The position numbers and the translations under genes are program-made. The notes under the pieces are model-generated. The model made no database searches. It saw only the letters and a list, made by a program, of their open reading frames with translations, and was not told where the DNA came from. A stretch of 39,306 nucleotides of DNA, from assembly GCA_012799255.1 (NCBI GenBank), contig JAAZLQ010000018.1:1-39306 (forward strand). The letters run 5' to 3'. This DNA comes from Bacillota bacterium. Its GTDB lineage: Bacteria; Bacillota_G; Limnochordia; DTU010. This document shows positions 15,817 through 24,057 of the stretch, piece by piece. Within the stretch, counting starts at the first letter, position 1. Every line of letters starts with the position of its first letter.

Positions 15817-16584
15817 TCACTCTGGAAAAATCACTTCCACACCTGCAGATTCAAGTCGAGACAACCAGAGGCTGTCAGGACGCTTGTCCGTGACCAGATA
15901 GTCAAAATCCTCAAGTGGGCAAACTAAGCGATAGGATGTTTGATCAAACTTCGTGTGGTCACACAGAAAAACCGCCTTACGACTTTTCTTGATCATCTCT
16001 TGCTTAAGGTACGCATCTTCTTCGTTAACATCCGTCACTCCATGTTCAAGTGAAATCGAACGGGCCGAAAAGAAGACGATATCTGTGAGATATTCAGATA
16101 TGCGTAGACGAGCAGTTTCACCGATGAAACCGCGAGCGAACGAACTCATCCATCCGCCGGTACAAAAGACCTTGGCCGAATGGAGTTGATCAAGACAATC
16201 TAACGCTATTTGTGGACTATTGGTCAGGATTTTCAGGTTCTCCTTTTCCTGCAAATAATGGGGTAAAAAGGAAACTGTCGTAGTTGTGTCCAAAGAGATG
16301 AATTGATTATCAGTCACTAAATCTGCAGCCAGTTCAGCCATTATTTCTTTAGCAGAACGGTTTTTCTCTTTGCGAATAAAATAGGGTATCTCATTACTTG
16401 GATGTTCGACTAGCTTTGCTCCTCCATAGGTACGGCGAACCAGTCCTTTTTTTTCTAGCTCGGCTAGGTCACGTCGGATTGTAGAACGGCTAACGAAATA
16501 CTTGTCCGCCAGGTGGTTGACGTAGACCACCTTTTTTTTCTGCAACTCATCCCTGATGAGATCAATCCTCTCCAAACTTAACAC
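15817..16584 (-). CDS. DeoR/GlpR-family transcriptional regulator
   Basis: A 255-aa sugar-metabolism repressor. The N-terminal helix-turn-helix (HLADKYFVSRSTIRRDLAEL) and the GLVRRTYGGA wing are standard for DeoR, and the C-terminal domain has the LDTTTTVSFL phosphate-binding loop and the VTDVNEEDAYLKQ segment that senses sugar phosphates. Start is GTG at 16584 with AAGGAG 9 bases upstream. It is divergent from the glycerol-1-phosphate dehydrogenase gene, with a 176-base shared control region, so it most likely represses that gene and perhaps the transporter beyond. A GlpR-like inducer such as a triose or glycerol phosphate would fit, but is inferred. Confidence 0.88.
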   Translation of the reverse strand: MLSLERIDLIRDELQKKKVVYVNHLADKYFVSRSTIRRDLAELEKKGLVRRTYGGAKLVEHPSNEIPYFIRKEKNRSAKEIMAELAADLVTDNQFISLDTTTTVSFLPHYLQEKENLKILTNSPQIALDCLDQLHSAKVFCTGGWMSSFARGFIGETARLRISEYLTDIVFFSARSISLEHGVTDVNEEDAYLKQEMIKKSRKAVFLCDHTKFDQTSYRLVCPLEDFDYLVTDKRPDSLWLSRLESAGVEVIFPE

Positions 16585-16760
16585 TGTGGATTTCTCCTTC
16601 TCTTGCGTGTTTGTGCTCGATGCTGCTCAAATGCGTACCTACTCGTGCACTTTGTCCAATCTTATCACAATGTCTTTCTAAGAACAAGCTGTTTACTTTA
16701 TAATAACAACAGTGCCAAAGCAAAATAAATGCTTAAAGTGGGATGAAAAGAGGTCTATAA
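16585..16760. promoter_or_regulatory. Divergent control region between DeoR regulator and G1P dehydrogenase
   Basis: This gap holds a -10 box TATAAT at 16699-16704 for the rightward gene; no good -35 box lies 16-18 bases upstream, so activation or a weak promoter is likely. I found no clear palindrome to call as the DeoR operator. Confidence 0.4.
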
Positions 16761-18107
16761 ATGCAAAACGGAAAACTAGATGTAGTAACTTTTCTTAACA
16801 AGCCCATTGCTTGCGAGTGCGGAAAGACGCACTTTGCAGGAATCCGCACATTGGAAATTAGCAAAGGTGCAGTGGAAAAGGTGGCGGTCATTGTTAAGGA
16901 TGGCGGATATAAAAAGCCCTTCGTTGTCTCTGATCGCAACACACAGGCGATTGCTGGAGCTACGGTACTGAAAAACCTGATTGTTGCTGAAATTCCACAT
17001 TCGTCATTTGTCTTTGCTGATAGTAAGCTAGTCCCTGATGAAGCAGCTATCGGTCGTCTATTGATGAACTATGATCCCACTTGCGACTTGATCATTGGAG
17101 TAGGCGCTGGTACAATCAATGACGTGTGCCGGTTCCTCAGCTATCAACTGGGAATGCAGTATTACATAGTCGCTACCGCTCCGTCCATGGACGGCTATGC
17201 CTCTTCAGTTGCTCCCCTAATCAAGAACAATTTGAAGACAACCTTTGAGTGTCAGGCACCGACCGCAATTATCGCGGATCTAGATATTCTTGCAGAGGCT
17301 CCCAGGGAGATGATCGCAGCCGGCTTCGGCGATGTTGTTGGCAAGTATAGCTGCCTAGCTGACTGGAAGCTCTCGGCCATTATTAACGACGAATACTACT
17401 GCTCGCGGGTGGCCGATCTCACGCGGCGATCTCTGGAAAAGACAGTAGAGCTTAGGGCCGGGATAGCCAATGGCGATCGGGATGCCATTGAAGAGCTGAT
17501 GAAAGCACTGCTATTATCAGGTGTGGCCATTAGTTATGTGGGCAACTCTAGGCCTGCCTCAGGTAGTGAGCATCACATCGCTCATTTCTGGGAAATGCGC
17601 ATGCTCTGGGAAGGCAAGGAACCCATATTCCATGGCACCAAGGTGGGTATTGCGTTCATGTTAGTCTCTCAGTTGTATGATTATTTACGTACAACAGAGG
17701 TAAATCTTCAAGCGCTACAAGATGTGCAAACTCCGTCGCTAGAGACTTGGACAGCCGCTGTGGAAAGAGTATTCTCCCATGGGGCAGCAGAGATTATCAG
17801 CCTCGAGGAAAAGGCGGGTAAGAACGATCCAGAGCGTCACCAGAAGAGATTAGAATCGATTGTGACCAATTGGGGCGAGATTAGACAGGCTCTAGAGCTG
17901 GTTCCAACTCCAGATTGCGTAAGGCAACTGTTAGAATCTGTGCACGCTCCTGTATACCCAGCTGACGTCGAGTTCGAACAACTGTTGGTTCATGACGCTC
18001 TCTTGTACGCTAAGGAGATCAGGAATCGTTATACTGTCTTACAGTTGCTCTGGGATATGGGACTTCTGCAGCAGTTTGCTAGAAAGCTGGTCGCCAGCCT
18101 GGAGTGA
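16761..18107 (+). CDS. sn-Glycerol-1-phosphate dehydrogenase (AraM/EgsA family)
   Basis: A 448-aa NAD(P)-dependent enzyme of the glycerol dehydrogenase fold, interconverting dihydroxyacetone phosphate and sn-glycerol-1-phosphate. NAD-binding GVGAGTINDVCRF is at about 112-124, TAPSMDGYASS follows, and metal ligands appear at D191 (GFGDVVGKYS), H271 (GSEHHIAHFWEM) and H291 (FHGTKVGI). It is some 50 residues longer than B. subtilis AraM because of its C-terminal half. In Bacillus the enzyme makes G1P for an ether-lipid-like product with PcrB; no PcrB is here. Instead a DeoR repressor lies upstream and an ABC transporter downstream, which looks catabolic. The ribosome site is AGAGGT before the ATG. 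Confidence 0.88.
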   Translation: MQNGKLDVVTFLNKPIACECGKTHFAGIRTLEISKGAVEKVAVIVKDGGYKKPFVVSDRNTQAIAGATVLKNLIVAEIPHSSFVFADSKLVPDEAAIGRLLMNYDPTCDLIIGVGAGTINDVCRFLSYQLGMQYYIVATAPSMDGYASSVAPLIKNNLKTTFECQAPTAIIADLDILAEAPREMIAAGFGDVVGKYSCLADWKLSAIINDEYYCSRVADLTRRSLEKTVELRAGIANGDRDAIEELMKALLLSGVAISYVGNSRPASGSEHHIAHFWEMRMLWEGKEPIFHGTKVGIAFMLVSQLYDYLRTTEVNLQALQDVQTPSLETWTAAVERVFSHGAAEIISLEEKAGKNDPERHQKRLESIVTNWGEIRQALELVPTPDCVRQLLESVHAPVYPADVEFEQLLVHDALLYAKEIRNRYTVLQLLWDMGLLQQFARKLVASLE

Positions 18108-18168
18108 TTCCAGGTTATGGAAAACGCGGGAGAAAGGAAGATATGTAAGGGCGGAGAATATGTAAATA

Positions 18169-18219
18169 TTGCGTTTTGGTAATGTGAAGATGTAATAGTT
18201 GTGAATGGAAGCGGTTTCA
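18169..18219 (+). promoter_or_regulatory. Promoter with cre-like/LacI-type operator before the ABC transporter operon
   Basis: TTGCGT (18169-18174) and TGTAAT (18191-18196) are spaced 16 bases. TGGAAGCGGTTTCA at 18206-18219 lies at the predicted transcription start and matches the CcpA cre consensus TGWAANCGNTNWCA at all but one position. Binding there would block transcription, so carbon catabolite control or control by a LacI-family protein is expected. A separate promoter here means the transporter need not depend on readthrough from the dehydrogenase gene. Confidence 0.6.
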
Positions 18220-18244
18220 CATGATGGGATAAGGAGTGAGTGTT

Positions 18245-19393
18245 ATGAGTGTCGCTATTACGGTGAGAAATGCATTCAAGAAGTTTGGGGAAAATGTGAT
18301 CATTCCTGATCTAAGCGTCGATGTTAACAAAGGAGAGTTCTTTACCCTTTTAGGACCATCCGGTTGTGGTAAGACCACCTTACTAAGGATGATTGCCGGG
18401 TTTAATACTATCGATGGCGGTGAGTTCTATTTCGATGATCGCTTAATCAATAACCTGAATCCCGCAAAAAGAAATATTGGAATGGTATTCCAAAACTATG
18501 CCATTTTTCCACATATGACTGTTCGTAAGAACGTGGAGTTTGGCTTAACAAATCAAAAATTGTCCAAAACTGAGATTCGTGAAAGGGCAGAGAAGTTCCT
18601 AAAATTGATGCAAATTGACGAACTAGCGGAACGTATGCCTAACAATCTCTCAGGTGGGCAACAGCAACGGGTAGCTCTAGCTCGTGCATTGTGTATTGAA
18701 CCAGATGTACTTTTGATGGACGAGCCCCTCTCTAATCTAGACGCTAAATTGCGTGTCGAAATGCGGAGTGTCATCAAGAACATTCAGCAAACGATTGGTA
18801 TCACTACAATCTACGTTACCCATGATCAAGAGGAAGCCATGGCGGTTTCTGATCGCATTGCAGTTATGAACAAGGGAGTCATTCAGCATATTGGAACTCC
18901 TAAGAATATCTATCAACGTCCCGCCAACATTTTTGTGGCTACCTTTATCGGACGCAGCAATGTGGTTGAAGGTGAACTTATAATGAAGGGGGGAGTACCT
19001 CACCTCAAATTGGAGAACTATGAAGCGGCTGTTCCTAATGTGAAGGAAGAGTACAGAACTCCTCAGAAAATCATGATTTCCATTAGGCCTGAAGAGCTAT
19101 CCATTAGTCGCAACGGCGGTGAGGGCTTTAAAGCAACCATTGATGATAGCGTATTCTTGGGCTTGAACACCCATTACTTTATGCACCTCAAGAGTGGCAT
19201 CCAGATGGAATCGATCCATGAGTCCACAATTGACAGCATTATTGAACGTGGAACAGAAGTCTCCTTGACAATTAACACTGAGAAGGTGAACTTATTCACT
19301 GCCGATGGATTAACGAACATCCTTGAAGGAGTCCAGAATGACGCAGTAAATTCAAGTAAGTCCACAGCGAAAAAACGTCTTGCAGTTGGATAA
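18245..19393 (+). CDS. ABC transporter ATPase, PotA/FbpC/AfuC type with TOBE domain
   Basis: A 382-aa ATPase. The nucleotide-binding domain (about 1-235) has Walker A GPSGCGKT, signature LSGGQQQR, Walker B VLLMDEPLSNLD and H-loop THDQEEA. A C-terminal TOBE region follows (ISIRPEELSISRNG onward). This class energises importers for ferric iron, polyamines, aminoethylphosphonate or hexose phosphates, and its closest gene arrangement here is the FbpABC/AfuABC type. The ATG at 18245 is chosen because AAGGAG lies 8 bases upstream; a GTG three codons earlier is too close to it. It is followed 25 bases later by its permease. Confidence 0.9.
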   Translation: MSVAITVRNAFKKFGENVIIPDLSVDVNKGEFFTLLGPSGCGKTTLLRMIAGFNTIDGGEFYFDDRLINNLNPAKRNIGMVFQNYAIFPHMTVRKNVEFGLTNQKLSKTEIRERAEKFLKLMQIDELAERMPNNLSGGQQQRVALARALCIEPDVLLMDEPLSNLDAKLRVEMRSVIKNIQQTIGITTIYVTHDQEEAMAVSDRIAVMNKGVIQHIGTPKNIYQRPANIFVATFIGRSNVVEGELIMKGGVPHLKLENYEAAVPNVKEEYRTPQKIMISIRPEELSISRNGGEGFKATIDDSVFLGLNTHYFMHLKSGIQMESIHESTIDSIIERGTEVSLTINTEKVNLFTADGLTNILEGVQNDAVNSSKSTAKKRLAVG

Positions 19394-19418
19394 TTGTCTG
19401 AAAGGAGGAGAGTAAATC

Positions 19419-21071
19419 ATGGGAGCTAAACGGAGATTTGACATCTGGACCGTTCTGTCCTTAACTATACTAGGATTGTTTGTCCTGTTTTTGCTTTACC
19501 CACTGTGGGGCCTGCTGCGACAGTCAGTATTGGATCCCCAGGGCAAATTCACTTTGGAGTATTTTAAGCGTTTCTTTGAGTATCGTTATTACAGCAGCAC
19601 CATTATAAACAGTCTCAAAGTGTCCACAGCAATTACCCTTGTAACACTGGTTTTAGGTATTCCCATATCCTACTTTTATTCTTTTTATCAGCTCAAGGGT
19701 GCCAAGTTCCTATTTGTTCTGAGCCTGTTGTGTGCCATGTCAGCGCCCTTTATTGGTGCCTATTCCTGGGTGTTATTACTGGGCCGGGCCGGGGTTATCA
19801 CCAAGTTTTTCGCCAATTATCTCAACATTAATATTGGTAGCATTTATGGCTTTGGCGGTATCTTATTCGTGCAGTCTTTGAAGCTGTTTCCCCTGGTCTT
19901 TATTTACATGAATGGTGCTTTTAAAGACATCGATAACTCGTTACTAGAAGCATCTGCAAATATGGGTACAGTTGGCGTGAAAAGATTCTTCCGAGTGATT
20001 CTTCAGCTGTCCATGCCTACAATCTTAGCTGCTTCTTTGGTAGTCTTTATGAGAGCGTTCGCTGACTTTGGAACTCCCCTCTTAATCGGTGAGGGTTATC
20101 GAACCTTTCCTGTAGAGATTTACAACCAGTACTTGGGGGACCATGGACAAGACTATCGTTTCGCAGCGGCGATCAGCGTAATCGCGGTAGTTTTGACATC
20201 TGCTGTATTCTTGCTTCAAAAATGGGCAACAAGCAGATACGATTTCTCCATTAGTGCCATGAACCCAGTGCAAAAGAAAAAGCCTAAGGGTATCGGCGGT
20301 TTCTTGATGCATCTTTATTCTTATGCATTGGTAGGCATCGCGTTCTTACCACAGGCATATATCGTGTACTTGTCCTTCCGTAATTCTGATGGGGCGGTAT
20401 TCTTGCCTGGTTATTCGTTTAACAACTATCGTATGGCGGCAAGTCGTCTCTTAAGTAGATCGATCAATAACACTTTGGTTTTAGGTATAGGATCTTTGGC
20501 CGTAATTGTAGTCTTGGCGGTGCTCATTGCCTATCTGGTGGTGCGACGTTCTAGCGTGTTGAACAATACCATTGATACCCTTTCTATGGTTCCTTACATC
20601 ATGCCAGGTTCGGTTATCGGTATTGCGCTAGTTATTGCCTTTAGTAATCGACCTTTCGCTTTGACAGGTACCGCTACCATTTTGATGATTGCCTGGGTGA
20701 TCAGAAGGATGCCCTATACGATTAGGTCTGCAACGGCAACACTTCAGCTGATTCCCATGAATGTTGAAGAGGCGGCCACCAGTCTTGGGACTTCTAAGCC
20801 AAAGACATTTGCCAAAATTACAGTGCCTATGATGCGAAACGGTATTGTTTCTGGGGCTATCCTAAGCTGGATTACCATTGTCACAGAACTTTCTAGTGCC
20901 ATTATTCTTTACAACAACAGAACGATTACGTTGACCATGTCAACCTATGTTGCAATTTCTCGAGGCAACGACGGTTTGGCAGCAGCATTTGCAGCTATAA
21001 CCACGGTCGTCACAGCCATTTCGATCATCATTTACCTCGCAGTTAGCAAAACGGAGGATGTCAAGATCTAG
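19419..21071 (+). CDS. Fused double-domain ABC permease, FbpB/AfuB type
   Basis: A 550-aa membrane protein that is two permease domains in one chain (about residues 1-280 and 290-550), with roughly twelve helices. Each half carries an EAA-type coupling loop: LLEASANMGTVGVKRFFRVI in the first and VEEAATSLGTSKPKTFAKIT in the second. The duplicated layout is the rule for ferric and hexose-phosphate importers of this class. It has a strong AAAGGAGGAG ribosome site. The gap to the binding protein gene contains a small 6-bp hairpin (TACAGC/GCTGTA) but no terminator. Confidence 0.92.
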   Translation: MGAKRRFDIWTVLSLTILGLFVLFLLYPLWGLLRQSVLDPQGKFTLEYFKRFFEYRYYSSTIINSLKVSTAITLVTLVLGIPISYFYSFYQLKGAKFLFVLSLLCAMSAPFIGAYSWVLLLGRAGVITKFFANYLNINIGSIYGFGGILFVQSLKLFPLVFIYMNGAFKDIDNSLLEASANMGTVGVKRFFRVILQLSMPTILAASLVVFMRAFADFGTPLLIGEGYRTFPVEIYNQYLGDHGQDYRFAAAISVIAVVLTSAVFLLQKWATSRYDFSISAMNPVQKKKPKGIGGFLMHLYSYALVGIAFLPQAYIVYLSFRNSDGAVFLPGYSFNNYRMAASRLLSRSINNTLVLGIGSLAVIVVLAVLIAYLVVRRSSVLNNTIDTLSMVPYIMPGSVIGIALVIAFSNRPFALTGTATILMIAWVIRRMPYTIRSATATLQLIPMNVEEAATSLGTSKPKTFAKITVPMMRNGIVSGAILSWITIVTELSSAIILYNNRTITLTMSTYVAISRGNDGLAAAFAAITTVVTAISIIIYLAVSKTEDVKI

Positions 21072-21132
21072 GTTCCGATTTTTACAGCCCTTAGAGCTGT
21101 AGAAATAAAAATTTACCAAAGGAGATGTAAAG

Positions 21133-22164
21133 ATGAAGAAACGTTTGTTTTTGTTGCTCGCACTAGTCATGTCCCTGTCGTTAGTTGTGCCTTCGATCGC
21201 ACTAGGATCCTCGGATTTCAAAAGCGATCTAGTTCTGTACTCCAGTATGACCGATAATGATCTAAACAACTTGGTGAGATTGTTCAACCAAAAGTATCCG
21301 AACATTCGTATTGAGATTGTTAACGGTTCTGCCGGTGAACTAACTGCTCGGATTCGGGCTGAAAAAAACAACCCCCAAGGTGACGTAATGTGGGGTGGCT
21401 TAAGTAATAGTGACGGATATATCTACGAAGATCTTTTTGAACACTGGTTGTCTGATCATGAAGATGAGATCTTACCATCTTACAAGTCTCCTAACGGCTT
21501 TTATAACCTCAGCCATCTATCCACAATCGTCTTCTGTGTGAACACAGATCTCGAAGCTGAGCTTGGTATGAACATTACTGGTTATCAAGATTTGCTTGAC
21601 CCAAGATTAAAGGGCAGAATCGTAATGCCAGATCCAAACTCCTCCTCTTCTGCTTGGAACCACATCTGCAACATTTTCGCAGCTTATGGTAATGACAGTG
21701 AGGAAGCTTGGGAGTTAATGGAGGGAATGTTGAAGAATGGTATGGTCATTTCTACATCTTCCTCAGTAGCCTTTAGAAACGTACTTTCTGGTGAATACGT
21801 TGTAGGTCTATCCTATGAAGACGGCGCTTCTACCTTGCTCAAATCTGGCGCCACCAACATCAAAATGGTTTACCCAGAACAAGGTGCTTCCGCTTCCGCT
21901 TTTAGTTGTGCCGTTATTAAAGGTGCACCTAACATGGAAGCAGCCAAATTGCTCGTCAACTTCCTGATGAGTGCTGAAGGCCAAACTGAGTTAGGAACTG
22001 CACTTGGTACACTGCGTTTTACCAATGCTAACGCCAACTACGACACACCTTATCTACCAGCCACTTCCGAAATCAAGTGGGTTGAGAGGGACATCGACTG
22101 GCTAGTAGAAAACAAAGATCAAATTCTCAGACGCTGGAACGACATTTACATGCGTACCAGATAA
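21133..22164 (+). CDS. Extracellular binding protein of ferric/hexose-phosphate type ABC importer
   Basis: A 343-aa periplasmic binding protein of the FbpA/AfuA superfamily. Residues 1-25 form a signal peptide ending IALG-S, with no lipobox cysteine. The mature protein begins DLVLYSSMTDNDLNNLVRLF, the typical first strand and helix, and AGELTARIRAEKNNPQGDVMW is the family's phosphate- or anion-facing region. The paired tyrosines that bind iron in FbpA, expected near the C-terminal third as a YY pair, are not visible: the region reads GLSYEDGASTL. I therefore favour an organic ligand, perhaps a phosphorylated sugar or polyol, over iron. The ribosome site is AAAGGAGA. A perfect terminator follows. 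Confidence 0.85.
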   Translation: MKKRLFLLLALVMSLSLVVPSIALGSSDFKSDLVLYSSMTDNDLNNLVRLFNQKYPNIRIEIVNGSAGELTARIRAEKNNPQGDVMWGGLSNSDGYIYEDLFEHWLSDHEDEILPSYKSPNGFYNLSHLSTIVFCVNTDLEAELGMNITGYQDLLDPRLKGRIVMPDPNSSSSAWNHICNIFAAYGNDSEEAWELMEGMLKNGMVISTSSSVAFRNVLSGEYVVGLSYEDGASTLLKSGATNIKMVYPEQGASASAFSCAVIKGAPNMEAAKLLVNFLMSAEGQTELGTALGTLRFTNANANYDTPYLPATSEIKWVERDIDWLVENKDQILRRWNDIYMRTR

Positions 22165-22177
22165 GTAAGGATACCGG

Positions 22178-22206
22178 GGTGCTAGGTCCAACCTAGCACC
22201 TTTTTT
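22178..22206 (+). terminator. Intrinsic terminator after the binding protein gene
   Basis: A perfect 10-bp stem, GGTGCTAGGT 22178-22187 with 22191-22200, closes on a 3-base loop and is followed by six T. Confidence 0.92.
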
Positions 22207-22234
22207 CACTTTTTAGGAAAGGTGTGGTGAGACT

Positions 22235-22735
22235 ATGTCTACCAACTTTAGCTATTCCTTCAAAGTATGGTTCAAGTCCACGGGCGAGCCCATGACCTTT
22301 ACAGTAGCAGAAGCTGCGTGGGGGAGGTTGAAAAAGGCTCTACAAGAAAAGAGGAGAGGTTTTTTTATTTGGGCAACTCTCGATGGGAGAACTCTTGCTT
22401 TGAATCTCACTTACGTTCAGATGGCCCGTTTTACTTTTAAAGAATCGCCAGCTAACGAGCAAGTACCGGGCGAACGTCATTCGAAAATCACGTTGCATTT
22501 TACTGATTCTAGACTAGAATCATTCGAAGTAGCCGATGCGGCAGATTTGGCAAATGTATTCTCCACTCTGAAGTCAGATCCAAGTGAAAAGGGCTTGTCT
22601 TTTACTACTATTGACGACGAATCAATCGTTTTTTTGACTGAAGCTCTAATCTTGATCGACACATCTACCGTTTTTGTGGAAGAAGGTTACCTCAAGATTC
22701 TCAACGAAAAAAAGGCAGCTAGGCAGAAAGCCTAA
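22235..22735 (+). CDS. Uncharacterised 166-aa protein with an internal duplication
   Basis: I do not recognise a family. The protein is soluble, without signal or membrane segments, and charged at its C-terminus (NEKKAARQKA). Two halves resemble each other: about residues 21-66 (FTVAEAAWGRLKKAL ... TLDGRTLALNLTYVQMARF) and 97-142 (FEVADAADLANVFSTL ... TIDDESIVFLTEALILID). Both run strand, helix, strand with a D-G/D-D turn, strand. A tandem of small beta-rich domains is likely. The ATG at 22235 has a GGTGAG-like site. It has its own terminator and lies between two transport systems, so neither neighbour defines its role. Confidence 0.7.
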   Translation: MSTNFSYSFKVWFKSTGEPMTFTVAEAAWGRLKKALQEKRRGFFIWATLDGRTLALNLTYVQMARFTFKESPANEQVPGERHSKITLHFTDSRLESFEVADAADLANVFSTLKSDPSEKGLSFTTIDDESIVFLTEALILIDTSTVFVEEGYLKILNEKKAARQKA

Positions 22736-22742
22736 GTTTATG

Positions 22743-22771
22743 GGGGGGTCAGAAGACCCCCCAGTTTTTTT
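22743..22771 (+). terminator. Intrinsic terminator after the 166-aa protein gene
   Basis: An 8-bp stem, GGGGGGTC 22743-22750 with GACCCCCC 22755-22762, has loop AGAA and is followed by AG and seven T. Confidence 0.92.
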
Positions 22772-22826
22772 ATTTACCAAACTTAACAAAAAACATCCAA
22801 TAGAGGGAGGAAATGTAAATACATTG

Positions 22827-22854
22827 TAGAATAACCAACTCGAAAACGTTTTCG
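22827..22854 (+). promoter_or_regulatory. Palindromic LacI-family operator before the ribose-type operon
   Basis: CGAAAACGTTTTCG at 22841-22854 is a perfect 14-bp palindrome with the central CG expected of LacI-family operators. A candidate -10 box TAGAAT (22827-22832) places it at the transcription start, where repressor would block polymerase. No good -35 box was found. The LacI-type gene that follows very likely autoregulates through it. Confidence 0.75.
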
Positions 22855-22912
22855 CAGAGGTTTTCATGGTTTCGTTCCTTCTTTTTTGTTAATTATTGTG
22901 GAGGTGGCAAGG

Positions 22913-24019
22913 TTGGCAGCAGTGCAAGTTACTGTTAGAGAGGTGGCAAAGCGGGCAAATGTAAGTATCAGTACGGTATCGCGAGTCCTTACCGGGAATG
23001 CCCCTGTTTCCCCCGAGTTGCGCCAGCGGGTAGTAGAAGCGGTTGAAGAGTTAGGATATCGGCCTAATGCCCTAGCCCGGGGTTTGCGGATGAGACGGAC
23101 CGCGGTGATTGGATTACTCATTCCCGATATATCTAACCCCTTCTTTGGACAACTAGCCCGTATTGTGGAGGAAGCTGCCAACAGACGAGGTTATGCCATC
23201 TTGTTATGTAACAGTCAAAACAGTCGGAAGCGCGAGCTACAGTACTTAGATTTACTTCGGAGCCAGCAGGTTGATGGTGTCCTAGTAGTTACTTCTGGCA
23301 CCGTTGGGGACGAGCTAGCTGAGTTTTTTAAGCTCACCGGTGCAGCGGTTCTAGCATTAGATCGACGTATTCCTGGGTTTAACGGACCATGGATTGGAGT
23401 AGATCCTTTCCCAGGTGTGAATGAAGCAGTTAAGCACTTGTTGGAGTTAGGTCATGCCAGAATCGGTATTGTACGCGGTGTGGAGGGCAACCCAAGTAGC
23501 GATGAACGCTATAATGCCATTGTGCGGGCATTGGATGAACACGGCTTGTCACAGAAACGCTGGATTTGGACGGGAGAATACACACTAGAAACGGGTATTG
23601 CTGCCGGAGCAGCACTTGCCCAACTCAGTCCCCAAGAGCGCCCCACGGCAGTGATTACTACTAGTGAGTTTAGTGCTTATGGTCTGATTGATGGCGTTTC
23701 CCGGCACGGACTGTCCGTGCCTGAGGATTTATCGGTGGTTGGTTATGACAACACTGCTTTTGCCGAAGTGTTTAGACCAGCCTTAACTGTGATTGCTCAA
23801 CCCATTGAGGATATGGGCACCATGGCGATCGATACCATGTTACGTATGATTCTTGACGATACGCCGGTCCAATCACCTCCAGTGGCACCGGTGGCGGGGA
23901 CCCTTCCAACGTTTCCACAACGGAAGGAGGAAGTGGGTGATGCGGTGTTACCTACCTATTTGGTAAAAAGGAGTAGTACTGCAGCAGTCCCAAACGTAAG
24001 AACTCATGGGTTAGGATAG
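22913..24019 (+). CDS. LacI-family transcriptional regulator (RbsR-like)
   Basis: A 368-aa repressor. The helix-turn-helix and hinge (TVREVAKRANVSISTVSRVL ... RPNALARGLR) occupy the first 60 residues and a ribose-binding-protein-like sensor domain follows. The C-terminal extension (VQSPPVAPVAGTLPTFPQRKEEV) inserts a proline-rich loop before the last strand. The start is a TTG at 22913, preceded by GGAGGT at 7-8 bases. It is the first gene of the ribose-type operon and follows a palindromic operator, so it should repress the operon until sugar binds. Confidence 0.9.
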   Translation: MAAVQVTVREVAKRANVSISTVSRVLTGNAPVSPELRQRVVEAVEELGYRPNALARGLRMRRTAVIGLLIPDISNPFFGQLARIVEEAANRRGYAILLCNSQNSRKRELQYLDLLRSQQVDGVLVVTSGTVGDELAEFFKLTGAAVLALDRRIPGFNGPWIGVDPFPGVNEAVKHLLELGHARIGIVRGVEGNPSSDERYNAIVRALDEHGLSQKRWIWTGEYTLETGIAAGAALAQLSPQERPTAVITTSEFSAYGLIDGVSRHGLSVPEDLSVVGYDNTAFAEVFRPALTVIAQPIEDMGTMAIDTMLRMILDDTPVQSPPVAPVAGTLPTFPQRKEEVGDAVLPTYLVKRSSTAAVPNVRTHGLG

Positions 24020-24057
24020 TGTTCAGAACTTAACTAGGCTAGAAAGGGGCGATTGCC

